Assembly (NCBI RefSeq): GCF_900258505.1
Contig: NZ_LT984895.1
Span: forward strand, 1,532,261-1,596,260
DNA from: Brachybacterium timonense
GTDB taxonomy: Bacteria; Actinomycetota; Actinomycetes; Actinomycetales; Dermabacteraceae
DNA length: 64,000 bases
Reading direction: 5' to 3'
The notes below the pieces were generated by a model. It did no database searches, had not been told where the DNA came from, and saw nothing but the letters and a program-made list of their open reading frames with translations. Numbering within the stretch: the first letter of the stretch is position 1; every line of letters begins with the position of its first letter. The position numbers and the translations under genes were made by a program. Below, piece after piece: positions 56,927 to 64,000 of the stretch.

Positions 56927-58864
56927 ATGGCGAGGACCCAGGAGCTCGAGGCCGTGTCCGACAGCACCGGTGTGCAGGACGTAATGCTCGAGGGGCATGG
57001 AGCCCTTCCCGTCGAGGACCCCAGCGGTGGCGTCAACGCCCCGCACGCGGCTACGGCGGATCGATGCGAGACCCCTATCCCGAGCTCTCCCGATGCGCTG
57101 CGGGCGCTGGACCCGTCGGTGCTTCCCGGTCTTGCACGCACCATCCGGCGGGCTCTCGTGGAGGTCACCTCCCGTACCGGTGGCCATCTTGGCCCCAATC
57201 TCGGCGTTGTCGAGCTCACCATCGTCCTCCACCGCGAGCTGCATTCGCCTCGCGAAGCGATTGTGTTCGATACCGGCCACCAGGCATACGTGCACAAGAT
57301 GCTCACCGGCCGCGCGGACCTCACCGGCCTGCGCAGCGCAGGCGGAATCTCCGGCTACCCGGCGCGCGAGGAGTCCGAGCACGATGTGGTGGAGAACTCC
57401 CACGCTTCGGGCTCCATCGCCTGGGCCCACGGCATTGAGCGTGCCCGGCGCATGTGTGGTGAACCGAGCGTGACAGCCGCCGTGATCGGCGATGGCGCCC
57501 TGACCGGTGGTGTCGCCCTGGAAGCGCTCAATGAGGTGGCATCCGATATCGGCACCCGAACCCTCGTGGTGCTCAACGACAACACACGCTCCTACGCCCC
57601 GACGATCGGTGGCATGGCCGGTCATTTGGCGGCGCTGCGCCGCGGTGAGGTGCCCGAGGGCACCGACATGTTCACCGATATGGGCTTGACCTATCTGGGC
57701 CCCGTCGATGGGCATGATCTCGATGCTCTTGCGTCGGCGCTGCGGGAAGCTCGCGGTGTCGCCGAGGATCCGACGACGGCGGGCGTTGTGTTACATGTTC
57801 TGACCCGTAAGGGCGCCGGCTTCGAGCGCGCCGAGGCGGATGTGGTGGACCATTGGCACTCCACCGGCCCTTTCGAGGTGCAGCCTCCGACGGAAGCGGA
57901 GACCTTCCCACCGTCCGATGCTCCAGCCCCGGCGACCACGTGGACCGCTCGGCTCGGCGAGGCGGTGCTCGGGGCGGCCCGCGCGGACCAGCGGATCATC
58001 GCCGTGAGCGCCGCGATGGTGGACCCTGTCGGACTCACCCCGATGCAGCGTGAGATGCCGGACCGTGTGCTGGATGTGGGCATCGCCGAGCAGCTCGCCC
58101 TCGACACCGCTGCGGGTCTTGCCCACGGCGGCATGAAACCCGTGGTGGCTCTCTACTCGACGTTCCTCAACCGTGCCTTTGATCAGCTGCTGCTGGACGT
58201 TGCTCTGCACAACGAGGACGTCACCATCACCCTGGATCGCTCCGGCGTGACCGGAGATGACGGTCCCAGCCACCACGGCATCTGGGACCTCGCCGTGGCA
58301 GCGCAGGTTCCCGGCGTGCAGCTGTGGGCGCCGCGCGATGGCAGGCGCCTTGAGGAGGCACTGCAGCAGGCGATCGACACGAACGGCCCCACCGTTGTCC
58401 GTTTCCCGAAGGGGGCCTGCCCGGAGGACCTCAACGCTGTGGGGACCTGCCCCGCGGGCGACGTGCTCGCTGGTGATCTCTCACGCCCGATCGACACGCT
58501 TGTGGTGAGCATCGGCGCGCTGGCCGATCGAGCCGTGGCTGCGGCCCATGCGCTCTCTGGCGAAGCCAACGTGGTGGTCGTTGACCCGGTGCGGGCTCTG
58601 CCCGTGGGGGATGAGCTCGTGAACGTTGCCGGCACTGCTCGCAGCGTGGTCACGCTCGAGGATGGCGTGGCCGCCCGCGGGATTGGAGCGGCGCTTGCTC
58701 AGCGCCTCGCGCAGAGGTCGAGCGTCAGCTGCCCGATGCCGCCGGTGCGCACGCTCGGCGTCGAGCAGCGTTTCATCCCTCATGCCAAGCGCGCCGCGAT
58801 CCTCGCGGACCAGGGCCTGGACGCAGACGGAATCGCCGCCGCTGTGCGCCAGGTGCTCAGCTGA
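56927..58864 (+). CDS. dxs: 1-deoxy-D-xylulose-5-phosphate synthase
   Basis: First enzyme of the MEP isoprenoid pathway; condenses pyruvate and glyceraldehyde 3-phosphate using thiamine diphosphate. The 645-residue protein has HLGPNLGVVELT, FDTGHQAYVHKMLTGR, the ThDP motif GDGALTGGVALEALNEV...LNDNTRSY, and the second-domain DVGIAEQLALDTAAGLAHGG with catalytic Glu388. The residue two after that Glu is Leu390, where most DXS have His; DDGPSHHGIWDLA is otherwise normal. About 48 extra N-terminal residues are low-complexity. A strong AGGAGG site precedes the ATG at 56927. The divergence from consensus hints at a Dxs2-like enzyme. Confidence 0.9.
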   Translation: MARTQELEAVSDSTGVQDVMLEGHGALPVEDPSGGVNAPHAATADRCETPIPSSPDALRALDPSVLPGLARTIRRALVEVTSRTGGHLGPNLGVVELTIVLHRELHSPREAIVFDTGHQAYVHKMLTGRADLTGLRSAGGISGYPAREESEHDVVENSHASGSIAWAHGIERARRMCGEPSVTAAVIGDGALTGGVALEALNEVASDIGTRTLVVLNDNTRSYAPTIGGMAGHLAALRRGEVPEGTDMFTDMGLTYLGPVDGHDLDALASALREARGVAEDPTTAGVVLHVLTRKGAGFERAEADVVDHWHSTGPFEVQPPTEAETFPPSDAPAPATTWTARLGEAVLGAARADQRIIAVSAAMVDPVGLTPMQREMPDRVLDVGIAEQLALDTAAGLAHGGMKPVVALYSTFLNRAFDQLLLDVALHNEDVTITLDRSGVTGDDGPSHHGIWDLAVAAQVPGVQLWAPRDGRRLEEALQQAIDTNGPTVVRFPKGACPEDLNAVGTCPAGDVLAGDLSRPIDTLVVSIGALADRAVAAAHALSGEANVVVVDPVRALPVGDELVNVAGTARSVVTLEDGVAARGIGAALAQRLAQRSSVSCPMPPVRTLGVEQRFIPHAKRAAILADQGLDADGIAAAVRQVLS

Positions 58865-58879
58865 GCCGGGGCTGCCCGC

Positions 58880-59671
58880 TCAGCCGCGGCGTGCGGTGAG
58901 GATGATGGGTTCGTCGTCGGTGATGAACAGGGTGTGCTCTGCGTGGGCGCCGCGGGAACCGTCCTGGGATCGCTGCGTCCAGCCATCCGCGGGATCGAGC
59001 ACCAGTTCGTCGCAGGTGGGCATGAGGAACGGTTCGACGGTGATGGTCTGACCGGCCTCCAAGACGACACCGCCGCCGGGTGTGCCGCGATTGGGCACGA
59101 ACGGGGCTTCGTGCATCGTGCGCCCCACGCCGTGCCCGCCGAAACGGTCATTGATCGTGTAGCCGCGCTCATGGGCAGCGGTCATCACTGCATGGCCGAT
59201 ATCGCCGACGGTTCTGCCCGCGCGGGCCTCACGGATGCCAGCCCACATCACGGCCTCGGTGTCGTCGATCAGACGTTGGTCCTCCTCGGTGCCGTCGCCG
59301 ACGATGAAGGAGATGCACGCATCAGCCACCCAACCGTTCAGGGAAACTGCGAAATCCAGGGACAGCAGGTCGCCCTCGGCGAGGATCTGGTCGCGCGGCC
59401 TGCCGTGCAGCACACCGTCGTTGACCGACGTGCAGATCACGTGCCCGAAAGGCGATGCCCCAAAGGCCGGGTGGTAATCGATGTAGCAGGAGACCGCGCC
59501 GGCTTCGTGGATCATGCGGTGGGCTTCAGCATCGATCTCCAGCAGGTTCCAGCCAGGTTCGACCATGCGACTGAGCTGGTGGAGCACGGAGCCGACGAAC
59601 TCCCCAGCAGGCTGAGCCTGCTCGAGAGTCGGCCGCTCGGGTGTGTGCTGACGACGTCGACGTCGGATCAC
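58880..59671 (-). CDS. map: Methionine aminopeptidase, type I
   Basis: Removes the initiator methionine from nascent proteins. A 263-residue pita-bread enzyme with all five metal ligands visible: Asp in LSLDFAVSLNG, Asp in ADACISF, His in GGHGVGRTMHEAP, Glu in TVEPFLMP and Glu in HAEHTLFI. The N-terminus is basic (MIRRRRRQ), a short extension found in many actinobacterial MetAP paralogues. GTG start overlapping the ctaA stop (GTGA), an unusual partner that indicates co-translation. The gene converges with dxs. Confidence 0.93.
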   Translation of the reverse strand: MIRRRRRQHTPERPTLEQAQPAGEFVGSVLHQLSRMVEPGWNLLEIDAEAHRMIHEAGAVSCYIDYHPAFGASPFGHVICTSVNDGVLHGRPRDQILAEGDLLSLDFAVSLNGWVADACISFIVGDGTEEDQRLIDDTEAVMWAGIREARAGRTVGDIGHAVMTAAHERGYTINDRFGGHGVGRTMHEAPFVPNRGTPGGGVVLEAGQTITVEPFLMPTCDELVLDPADGWTQRSQDGSRGAHAEHTLFITDDEPIILTARRG

Positions 59672-60726
59672 TGGGCTACCTCCGTTCGCTGCGTCGGTGT
59701 GGTTGCTGCCGTGGGTTCAGTGAGCGGATCCGGGTCATCTTCCCAGGTGACAAGGGTGGATCCCACCCAGGCGATGCCGCCAGCGAACAGGGCGGCTCCC
59801 ACCAGGTGCATGGCCACCAGCGCTTCCGGCAGCCCGGCGAAGAACTGGGCGTAGCCGACCAGCGCCTGCAGGACTGTGAGAGCCACCATGGCCCAGGCGG
59901 CGCGCAGAGCAGCGCGACGAGCCCGGATCGCGTGCAGTGCGATCACGAGTCCCACCAGCAGCCCGCAGAACAGCATGACTGCATCAGCATGCAGCCACGA
60001 CGCCATGCGCGGATCCATGGGGATGCGGGTGATCTCGGAGGCGTCGCCAGAATGCGGTCCGGTGCCGGTCACGATCGTGCCGAGCACAAGCACCACGAAA
60101 CCGGTCACGGCGAACATGCCGAACAGCCACAGCAGCGGCCTCGGCACGGCAGCCCGCGCACGGCCGTCGCCCTCATACAGACGCACCAGCAGAATCGTCG
60201 AGAAGGCGACGATCACGGGGGAGATGAGGAAGTGGGGACTGACCAGGCCGGGATGCAGATGCAGCTTCACGACGAGCATGCCGATGATCGCCTGCAGCGC
60301 GGTGCCGATCAACGGTGCCCACGCCAGCCGCAGGAACCCCGCACCCTTGTGCCGCAGCCACCGCCAGCTCACCAGCAGCACGCCAATGGCGAACACCGAC
60401 AGCACGCCGGTGAGGCTGCGGTTGCCGAACTCGATCAGCGGATGGATGCCGGACTCGAGGGTGAGTTCAGGGGTGAAGCGCCCGGGCTCACAGTTCGGCC
60501 AGTCCGAGCAGCCCAGGCCGGAGGCAGTCAGGCGCACCAGCCCGCCGGTCAGGATGATGCCCATCTGGCAGATGAGATTTCCCCAGAACACGATCGCTGC
60601 AACCGTTGCACGTGCGCGGGCAGCCACCGTGAATCGTGGATCCGGGGTGGTGGCGGGGCGAGTGCTGCGATCGGGAACCGCCGAGGATGCAACATCACCC
60701 AGCGGCGCTGTTGGGGCTGAGGTCAT
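59668..60726 (-). CDS. ctaA: Heme A synthase (COX15/CtaA)
   Basis: Oxidises heme O to heme A for the aa3 oxidase. A 352-residue membrane protein with eight predicted helices in two four-helix halves. Conserved features are the LTGGLVRLTASGLGCSDWPNC motif with its Cys pair, FGNRSLTGVL, and heme-ligand His residues in VKLHLHPGLVSPHFL, SWLHADAV and VAMHLVG. The ATG at 60726 is preceded by TAGAAT at seven bases, a leaderless arrangement. It serves the oxidase encoded at the other end of the window. Confidence 0.93.
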   Translation of the reverse strand: MTSAPTAPLGDVASSAVPDRSTRPATTPDPRFTVAARARATVAAIVFWGNLICQMGIILTGGLVRLTASGLGCSDWPNCEPGRFTPELTLESGIHPLIEFGNRSLTGVLSVFAIGVLLVSWRWLRHKGAGFLRLAWAPLIGTALQAIIGMLVVKLHLHPGLVSPHFLISPVIVAFSTILLVRLYEGDGRARAAVPRPLLWLFGMFAVTGFVVLVLGTIVTGTGPHSGDASEITRIPMDPRMASWLHADAVMLFCGLLVGLVIALHAIRARRAALRAAWAMVALTVLQALVGYAQFFAGLPEALVAMHLVGAALFAGGIAWVGSTLVTWEDDPDPLTEPTAATTPTQRTEVAQ

Positions 60727-60733
60727 GGCGTTG

Positions 60734-60739
60734 ATTCTA
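60734..60739 (-). promoter_or_regulatory. -10 box of a leaderless mRNA (ctaA-map)
   Basis: TAGAAT on the minus strand, seven bases, then the ctaA ATG at 60726. Confidence 0.6.
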
Positions 60740-60855
60740 GGAGGACAGGTCTCGGCTGGCGCTGCGCTTGGGGCACCGGCCACAGGTGGGATCCGCCTCA
60801 TCTGTGCGCGGATAGACGGCGTGCTGCAGTGCTGAGAAGACGCTCAAAGCAGTCG

Positions 60856-61686
60856 TCACCGAGAGGTCCAGCGGAACCATCGGGTAGCCGCCAGACTCAG
60901 CAGCACTGCCCAGACCAGCAGGATCAGAGCCGACCCCCACGAGAACGGGCCGTCAGCCAGCGTGGCACGCAGCAGATCGCCTAGGGCGCCGGAGGGCAGC
61001 AGATCGGTGATGGACCGCAGCAGCCGGGGGAAGGAGACCGGCGGCAGCGCGATCCCTCCCACAGCGACGAACAGAACGAACAGCACGTTCGAGCCCGCGA
61101 GAACGGCCTCGGTCCGCAGTGTCCCGGCCAGGAGCAGGCCCAGACCACCGAAGGCGACCGATCCCAGGAGCCACACGGGGATCGCCGCAGCGATCCCGGC
61201 GGGGGACGGCACCTGGCCCAGCAACGCCGTGACGGCCAGGAGCAGGGCGATCTGCAGGACCTGCACTGTCAGCAGGGACACGATCTTTCCGGCGAGGTAG
61301 CCGCTGCGGCCCAGTGGCGTGGTGGCCACCCAGCGCAGCACGCCGTTGCGACGGTCGAAACCGGTCTGGATGGCCTGTGAGGTCAGCGACGAGGAGACGA
61401 CCGCCGTTCCCCACGCGGCGGCAAACGCGGTGTGCAGCGGAACTGCGCCTTCCACTCGGCCGACGGGCAGCAGATGCAATGCGATGAGAACGCCGAGCGG
61501 CATGAGGATCGCCACCATGATCTGCTCGCCATTCGAGAGCATGATGCGGGTCTCGAAGGCCGCGTGTGTGAGAACACGACGCCTGGCCGGCGCGGGGCCC
61601 GCATCCGGTGGGCGGGAGTCGTGCGCCGAACCAAGGGGTACAGCCCGGTCGCTCGGCTGTGTGGAGGAGGCGGGGCGTGTTGTCAT
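60856..61686 (-). CDS. ABC-2 type exporter permease
   Basis: A 276-residue membrane protein with six hydrophobic helices and the ABC-2 layout (short N-terminal cytoplasmic part FETRIMLSNGEQIMVAILMPLGVLIAL, then a large cluster of helices ending in FRWTSR). Its ATG overlaps the stop of the ATP-binding gene (ATGA), so the two form one exporter. The same transporter sits between ctaA/ctaB and the suf operon in mycobacteria and relatives. The substrate is unknown; a link to heme or drug export is speculative. Confidence 0.88.
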   Translation of the reverse strand: MTTRPASSTQPSDRAVPLGSAHDSRPPDAGPAPARRRVLTHAAFETRIMLSNGEQIMVAILMPLGVLIALHLLPVGRVEGAVPLHTAFAAAWGTAVVSSSLTSQAIQTGFDRRNGVLRWVATTPLGRSGYLAGKIVSLLTVQVLQIALLLAVTALLGQVPSPAGIAAAIPVWLLGSVAFGGLGLLLAGTLRTEAVLAGSNVLFVLFVAVGGIALPPVSFPRLLRSITDLLPSGALGDLLRATLADGPFSWGSALILLVWAVLLSLAATRWFRWTSR

Positions 61687-62603
61687 CGGTTCGTCTCCTT
61701 GTCGGCGCGCTGCGTGGCATGCGCTGGAGCACCGGTGAGGTCAAGGAGCACGCTTTCAAGCGAACCGGCGGTCTGTGAGATCTGCAGGTCGACCCCGTGG
61801 CACGCGGCGGTTTCGCGCAGCGCGGAACCGAGCTGAGCGGCCCGCTCGGGGGAGAGGGCTGCCGCATGGGCGCTCAGGTCCACGGTTCCGTCGGTACGGT
61901 GGTGCGCTTCGACGATCCCGTGGGGCGTTCCGCGAGCGAGCACGCGACCGTCGGCGATCACGACCACCTGATCCGCGAGCTCTTCGACATCATCCATGAG
62001 GTGCGTGGTGAGCACCACTGCACAGCCATCGGCGGCGAGTGAGCGGATCAGATCGCGCACGGTGCGGCGAATCGCCGGATCCATGCCCGCCGTCGGTTCA
62101 TCGAGGAACAGCAGGCGCGGACGGCCCACCAGGGCGAGAGCGAGTGCAAGGCGCTGCCGTTGCCCACCGGAGAGCCGCCGCACCAGAGTCGAAGAGAAGC
62201 TGGTGATACCGAGCTGCTCAGCCAAGTCCGTGACCGGCAGTGGGTGAGCGTGCAGGGACGCTCCGTAACGCAGGAGCTGCATCGCGCGAGCCCCGGAGGC
62301 GAGGCCGCCATCCTGGATCATCACGCCGATCTGCGAGCGTAGATCCGCGTCGGCATGCCAGGGCTCGTGCCCCAGCACGCGCACGGAGCCGCTATCGGGT
62401 CGAAGCAGCCCGATGGCGCAGGAGATCGCCGTCGTCTTGCCGGCGCCGTTCGGGCCGAGCAACGCTGTGACCTCGCCGTGGCGCGCCTGCAGATCGATCC
62501 CGTCCAGGGCACGCACCGGGCCGTAGGTGTGGCGCAGATCAGTGATCTCGAGCGCCACCGGCGCGGCATACGCGGTGCTCTCTGTACTGCTTGCGTCAGG
62601 CAT
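61683..62603 (-). CDS. ABC transporter ATP-binding protein
   Basis: A 306-residue ATPase of an ABC-2 exporter. It has Walker A GPNGAGKT, signature LSGGQRQR, Walker B LLFLDEPTAGMD and the H-loop TTHLMDD, in the order of DrrA/CcmA-type proteins, and about 70 C-terminal residues of the regulatory tail. The ATG at 62603 was chosen; the frame opening at 62663 adds an unlikely Cys-rich tail. It is divergent from sufR, so the two share a 281-base region. Confidence 0.9.
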   Translation of the reverse strand: MPDASSTESTAYAAPVALEITDLRHTYGPVRALDGIDLQARHGEVTALLGPNGAGKTTAISCAIGLLRPDSGSVRVLGHEPWHADADLRSQIGVMIQDGGLASGARAMQLLRYGASLHAHPLPVTDLAEQLGITSFSSTLVRRLSGGQRQRLALALALVGRPRLLFLDEPTAGMDPAIRRTVRDLIRSLAADGCAVVLTTHLMDDVEELADQVVVIADGRVLARGTPHGIVEAHHRTDGTVDLSAHAAALSPERAAQLGSALRETAACHGVDLQISQTAGSLESVLLDLTGAPAHATQRADKETNR

Positions 62604-62697
62604 GGTCGTCGTCTGACAGGTGATGCGGGGCGGACATGTCATCTGTGAGCACGATCTCGTCATGCTCCTTTCGTGCAGGATGGCTGCTCAGCCGTGA

Positions 62698-62728
62698 ATT
62701 GCGCAATGGTGCGATTGTGAAATAACGT
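62698..62728 (+). promoter_or_regulatory. Candidate sufR-sufB promoter with palindrome over the -35
   Basis: TTGCGC (62699-62704), an 18-base spacer and TAACGT (62723-62728). The -35 lies inside the perfect palindrome ATTGCGCAAT (62698-62707), a possible SufR site; the leader is about 150 bases. Confidence 0.45.
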
Positions 62729-62884
62729 GTGGTGGGCGGCGTTGCGCTGCAGGAGCGCGCACGCCACGATCGACCAGATCCGCGAGAGCGACCCGCGGAG
62801 CCGATGCACCAGACCCTACGCCGCCGCCATGAGTATCAGCTCAGCGCTAGCGGTCGCGGGTCCTCAGCCCGGAAGGAGCACTCC

Positions 62885-63643
62885 GTGACCCAGTCCCACG
62901 CGGCACGGTCCGCTGCTCCGACTGAGCACGAGGCTCCGCGCGACACTCGTGATCGGCTGGTCGAGGCAATTTCGGCCCACGGTCCGATCACAGCCCGTCG
63001 ACTCGCGGACATGTTCGGTCTCACCAGTGCCGCGGTACGTCGGCACCTCGCGATGCTGCAGGACGAGGGCGTCATCGCCGAACATGACGTGCCGGTCAAG
63101 CGCCGTGGCCGCGGTCGCCCGAGCAAGGCGTTCGTGCTCTCCGCGCAGGCTCACGAGACGTTGCCCGGTGGCTACGACGATCTCGCCGTGCTCGCCCTCG
63201 ATGAGCTCGCTGCGCGCGGCGGCACCGAGGCGGTCGACCACCTCGCCGAGCGACGAGTGGCCGATTGGCAGCGCGAGGTCGAGCGTCGCGCCGAGGCCCA
63301 GCGGGAAGCGGGCCGCGACATCACTCCCGCGCAAAAGCTGCAGATCCTTGCTGACCTGCTCACCGAGCGTGGTTTCGCCACCACTGTTCGGCCGCTGACC
63401 GTGCCGGTCCGTACCGCCGGGCCCCACGGGCAGGAACGGCCCCGTACGCTGATGGCGGCACAGCTGTGCCATGGCCACTGTCCCGTGCATGCGGTGGCAG
63501 CCCGGCACCCGGAGCTGTGCGAGGCCGAGACCCGCGCCATCGCCCGCATCATCGGCGCGCCCGTCCAGCGTCTGGCGACGCTGGCCCAGGGTGCGCACGC
63601 CTGCACCACCCATGTTCCGCTCACCGAGGGAAGGACACCATGA
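62885..63643 (+). CDS. sufR: Fe-S-sensing transcriptional repressor SufR
   Basis: A 252-residue winged-helix regulator of the suf Fe-S assembly operon. The N-terminal HTH is PITARRLADMFGLTSAAVRRHLAMLQDEGVI followed by the wing (RRGRGRPSKAFVLS). The C-terminal half has QLCHGHCPVHAVAARHPELCEAE and ACTTH, the cysteine set that binds a cluster in SufR. The GTG at 62885 has AAGGAG six bases upstream; the frame to 62729 is not needed. Its stop overlaps the sufB ATG (ATGA). Confidence 0.93.
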   Translation: MTQSHAARSAAPTEHEAPRDTRDRLVEAISAHGPITARRLADMFGLTSAAVRRHLAMLQDEGVIAEHDVPVKRRGRGRPSKAFVLSAQAHETLPGGYDDLAVLALDELAARGGTEAVDHLAERRVADWQREVERRAEAQREAGRDITPAQKLQILADLLTERGFATTVRPLTVPVRTAGPHGQERPRTLMAAQLCHGHCPVHAVAARHPELCEAETRAIARIIGAPVQRLATLAQGAHACTTHVPLTEGRTP

Positions 63644-64000
63644 CGAGCGCACCCGAACAGCTCAGTCAGGACGAGATCATCTCGTCCATCGGCGCCTACG
63701 AGTACGGCTGGCACGATAAGGACGACGCGGGCGCCTCGGCGCGTCGCGGCCTGTCCGAAGAGGTCGTGCGTGACATCTCCGCCAAGAAGAACGAACCCGA
63801 GTGGATGCTGCAGCGCCGCCTGAAGGCGCTCGCACTGTTCGACAAGAAGCCCTTGCCCACGTGGGGCGCGGACCTGTCCGACATCGACTTCGATGCCATC
63901 AAGTACTTCGTGCGCTCCACCGAGAAGCAGGCCGCCAGCTGGGAGGACCTGCCGGAGGACATCAAGAACACCTACGACCGCCTGGGGATCCCCGAGGCGG
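63640..64000 (+). CDS. sufB: Fe-S cluster assembly scaffold SufB (partial, 3' end outside window)
   Basis: The first 120 residues of SufB, running off the window. SIGAYEYGWHDKDD, LSEEVVRDISAKKNEPEWMLQRRLKAL and PLPTWGADLSDIDFDAIKYFVRSTEK are hallmark N-terminal SufB segments. SufB forms the SufBCD complex on which Fe-S clusters are built. Its ATG is coupled to the sufR stop. SufD, SufC and the cysteine desulfurase are expected beyond the edge. Confidence 0.96.
   Translation, partial: MTSAPEQLSQDEIISSIGAYEYGWHDKDDAGASARRGLSEEVVRDISAKKNEPEWMLQRRLKALALFDKKPLPTWGADLSDIDFDAIKYFVRSTEKQAASWEDLPEDIKNTYDRLGIPEA

Overview
The window is an unbroken, gene-dense stretch of a high-GC actinobacterial chromosome. 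GTG starts, ATGA/GTGA stop-start overlaps, an actinobacterial cytochrome bcc-aa3 branch, SepH, a PASTA-domain Ser/Thr kinase, class II DAHP synthase and a string of actinobacteria-specific families (DUF3093, DUF3159, DUF3710, DUF4193, DUF5998, DUF7455) all point this way. The gene content and the presence of topoisomerase IV genes suggest Micrococcales, possibly Dermabacteraceae, but the family cannot be settled by reading. I saw no phage, transposon, CRISPR array, toxin-antitoxin or defence island, and no rRNA or tRNA gene. Almost everything is core metabolism.

Layout. 1-1.2 kb: tail of an M20 dipeptidase, a small membrane protein and erpA. 1.3-9.9 kb: the aerobic terminal branch, ctaC-ctaD-ctaF reading right and ctaE-qcrC-qcrA-qcrB reading left, converging on a small unknown gene and a gene-free stretch ending in a strong terminator. 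10-26.5 kb: trpD, an Lrp-type domain, an exonuclease/GIY-YIG protein, long-chain acyl-CoA ligase, ROK glucokinase, esterase, PlsC-like acyltransferase, class II DAHP synthase, a PknL-like kinase divergent from an Rv2175c-like protein, polyprenyl synthase, a DUF4192 protein and metX. From general knowledge, this follows the mycobacterial order around trpD/ctaE/qcr/aroG/pknL.

26.6-39.5 kb: universal stress protein, principal sigma factor, GNAT, DUF7455, then parE. parC lies about 5 kb further on and faces the other way; hisF, a metallophosphoesterase, a methyltransferase, a mutarotase and a polytopic membrane protein sit between them. 39.5-53.8 kb: a GNAT/acyl-CoA-synthetase fusion, DUF5998, a phosphodiesterase-like protein, sepH, DUF4193, DUF3093, dut, DUF3710, an OB-fold protein, DUF3159, two TrkA-type RCK proteins divergent from a KimA-like potassium transporter, and an RNA methyltransferase. 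53.9-64 kb: aconitase, dxs, map, ctaA, an ABC exporter, and sufR followed by the start of sufB.

How it fits together. Heme A synthase (ctaA) and Fe-S assembly (erpA, sufR-sufB) supply cofactors for the bcc-aa3 oxidase and aconitase. dxs and the polyprenyl synthase belong to isoprenoid/menaquinone synthesis. sepH and the PASTA kinase connect to division and the cell wall. No clearly undescribed multi-gene system was found. The most interesting signals are regulatory or structural: seven starts with a -10 box exactly 6-7 bases upstream (leaderless mRNAs), an 18-bp perfect palindrome before aconitase, inverted repeats bracketing the metallophosphoesterase gene, an RNA methyltransferase that has lost its Fe-S cysteines, and RCK proteins paired with a KimA-like transporter.
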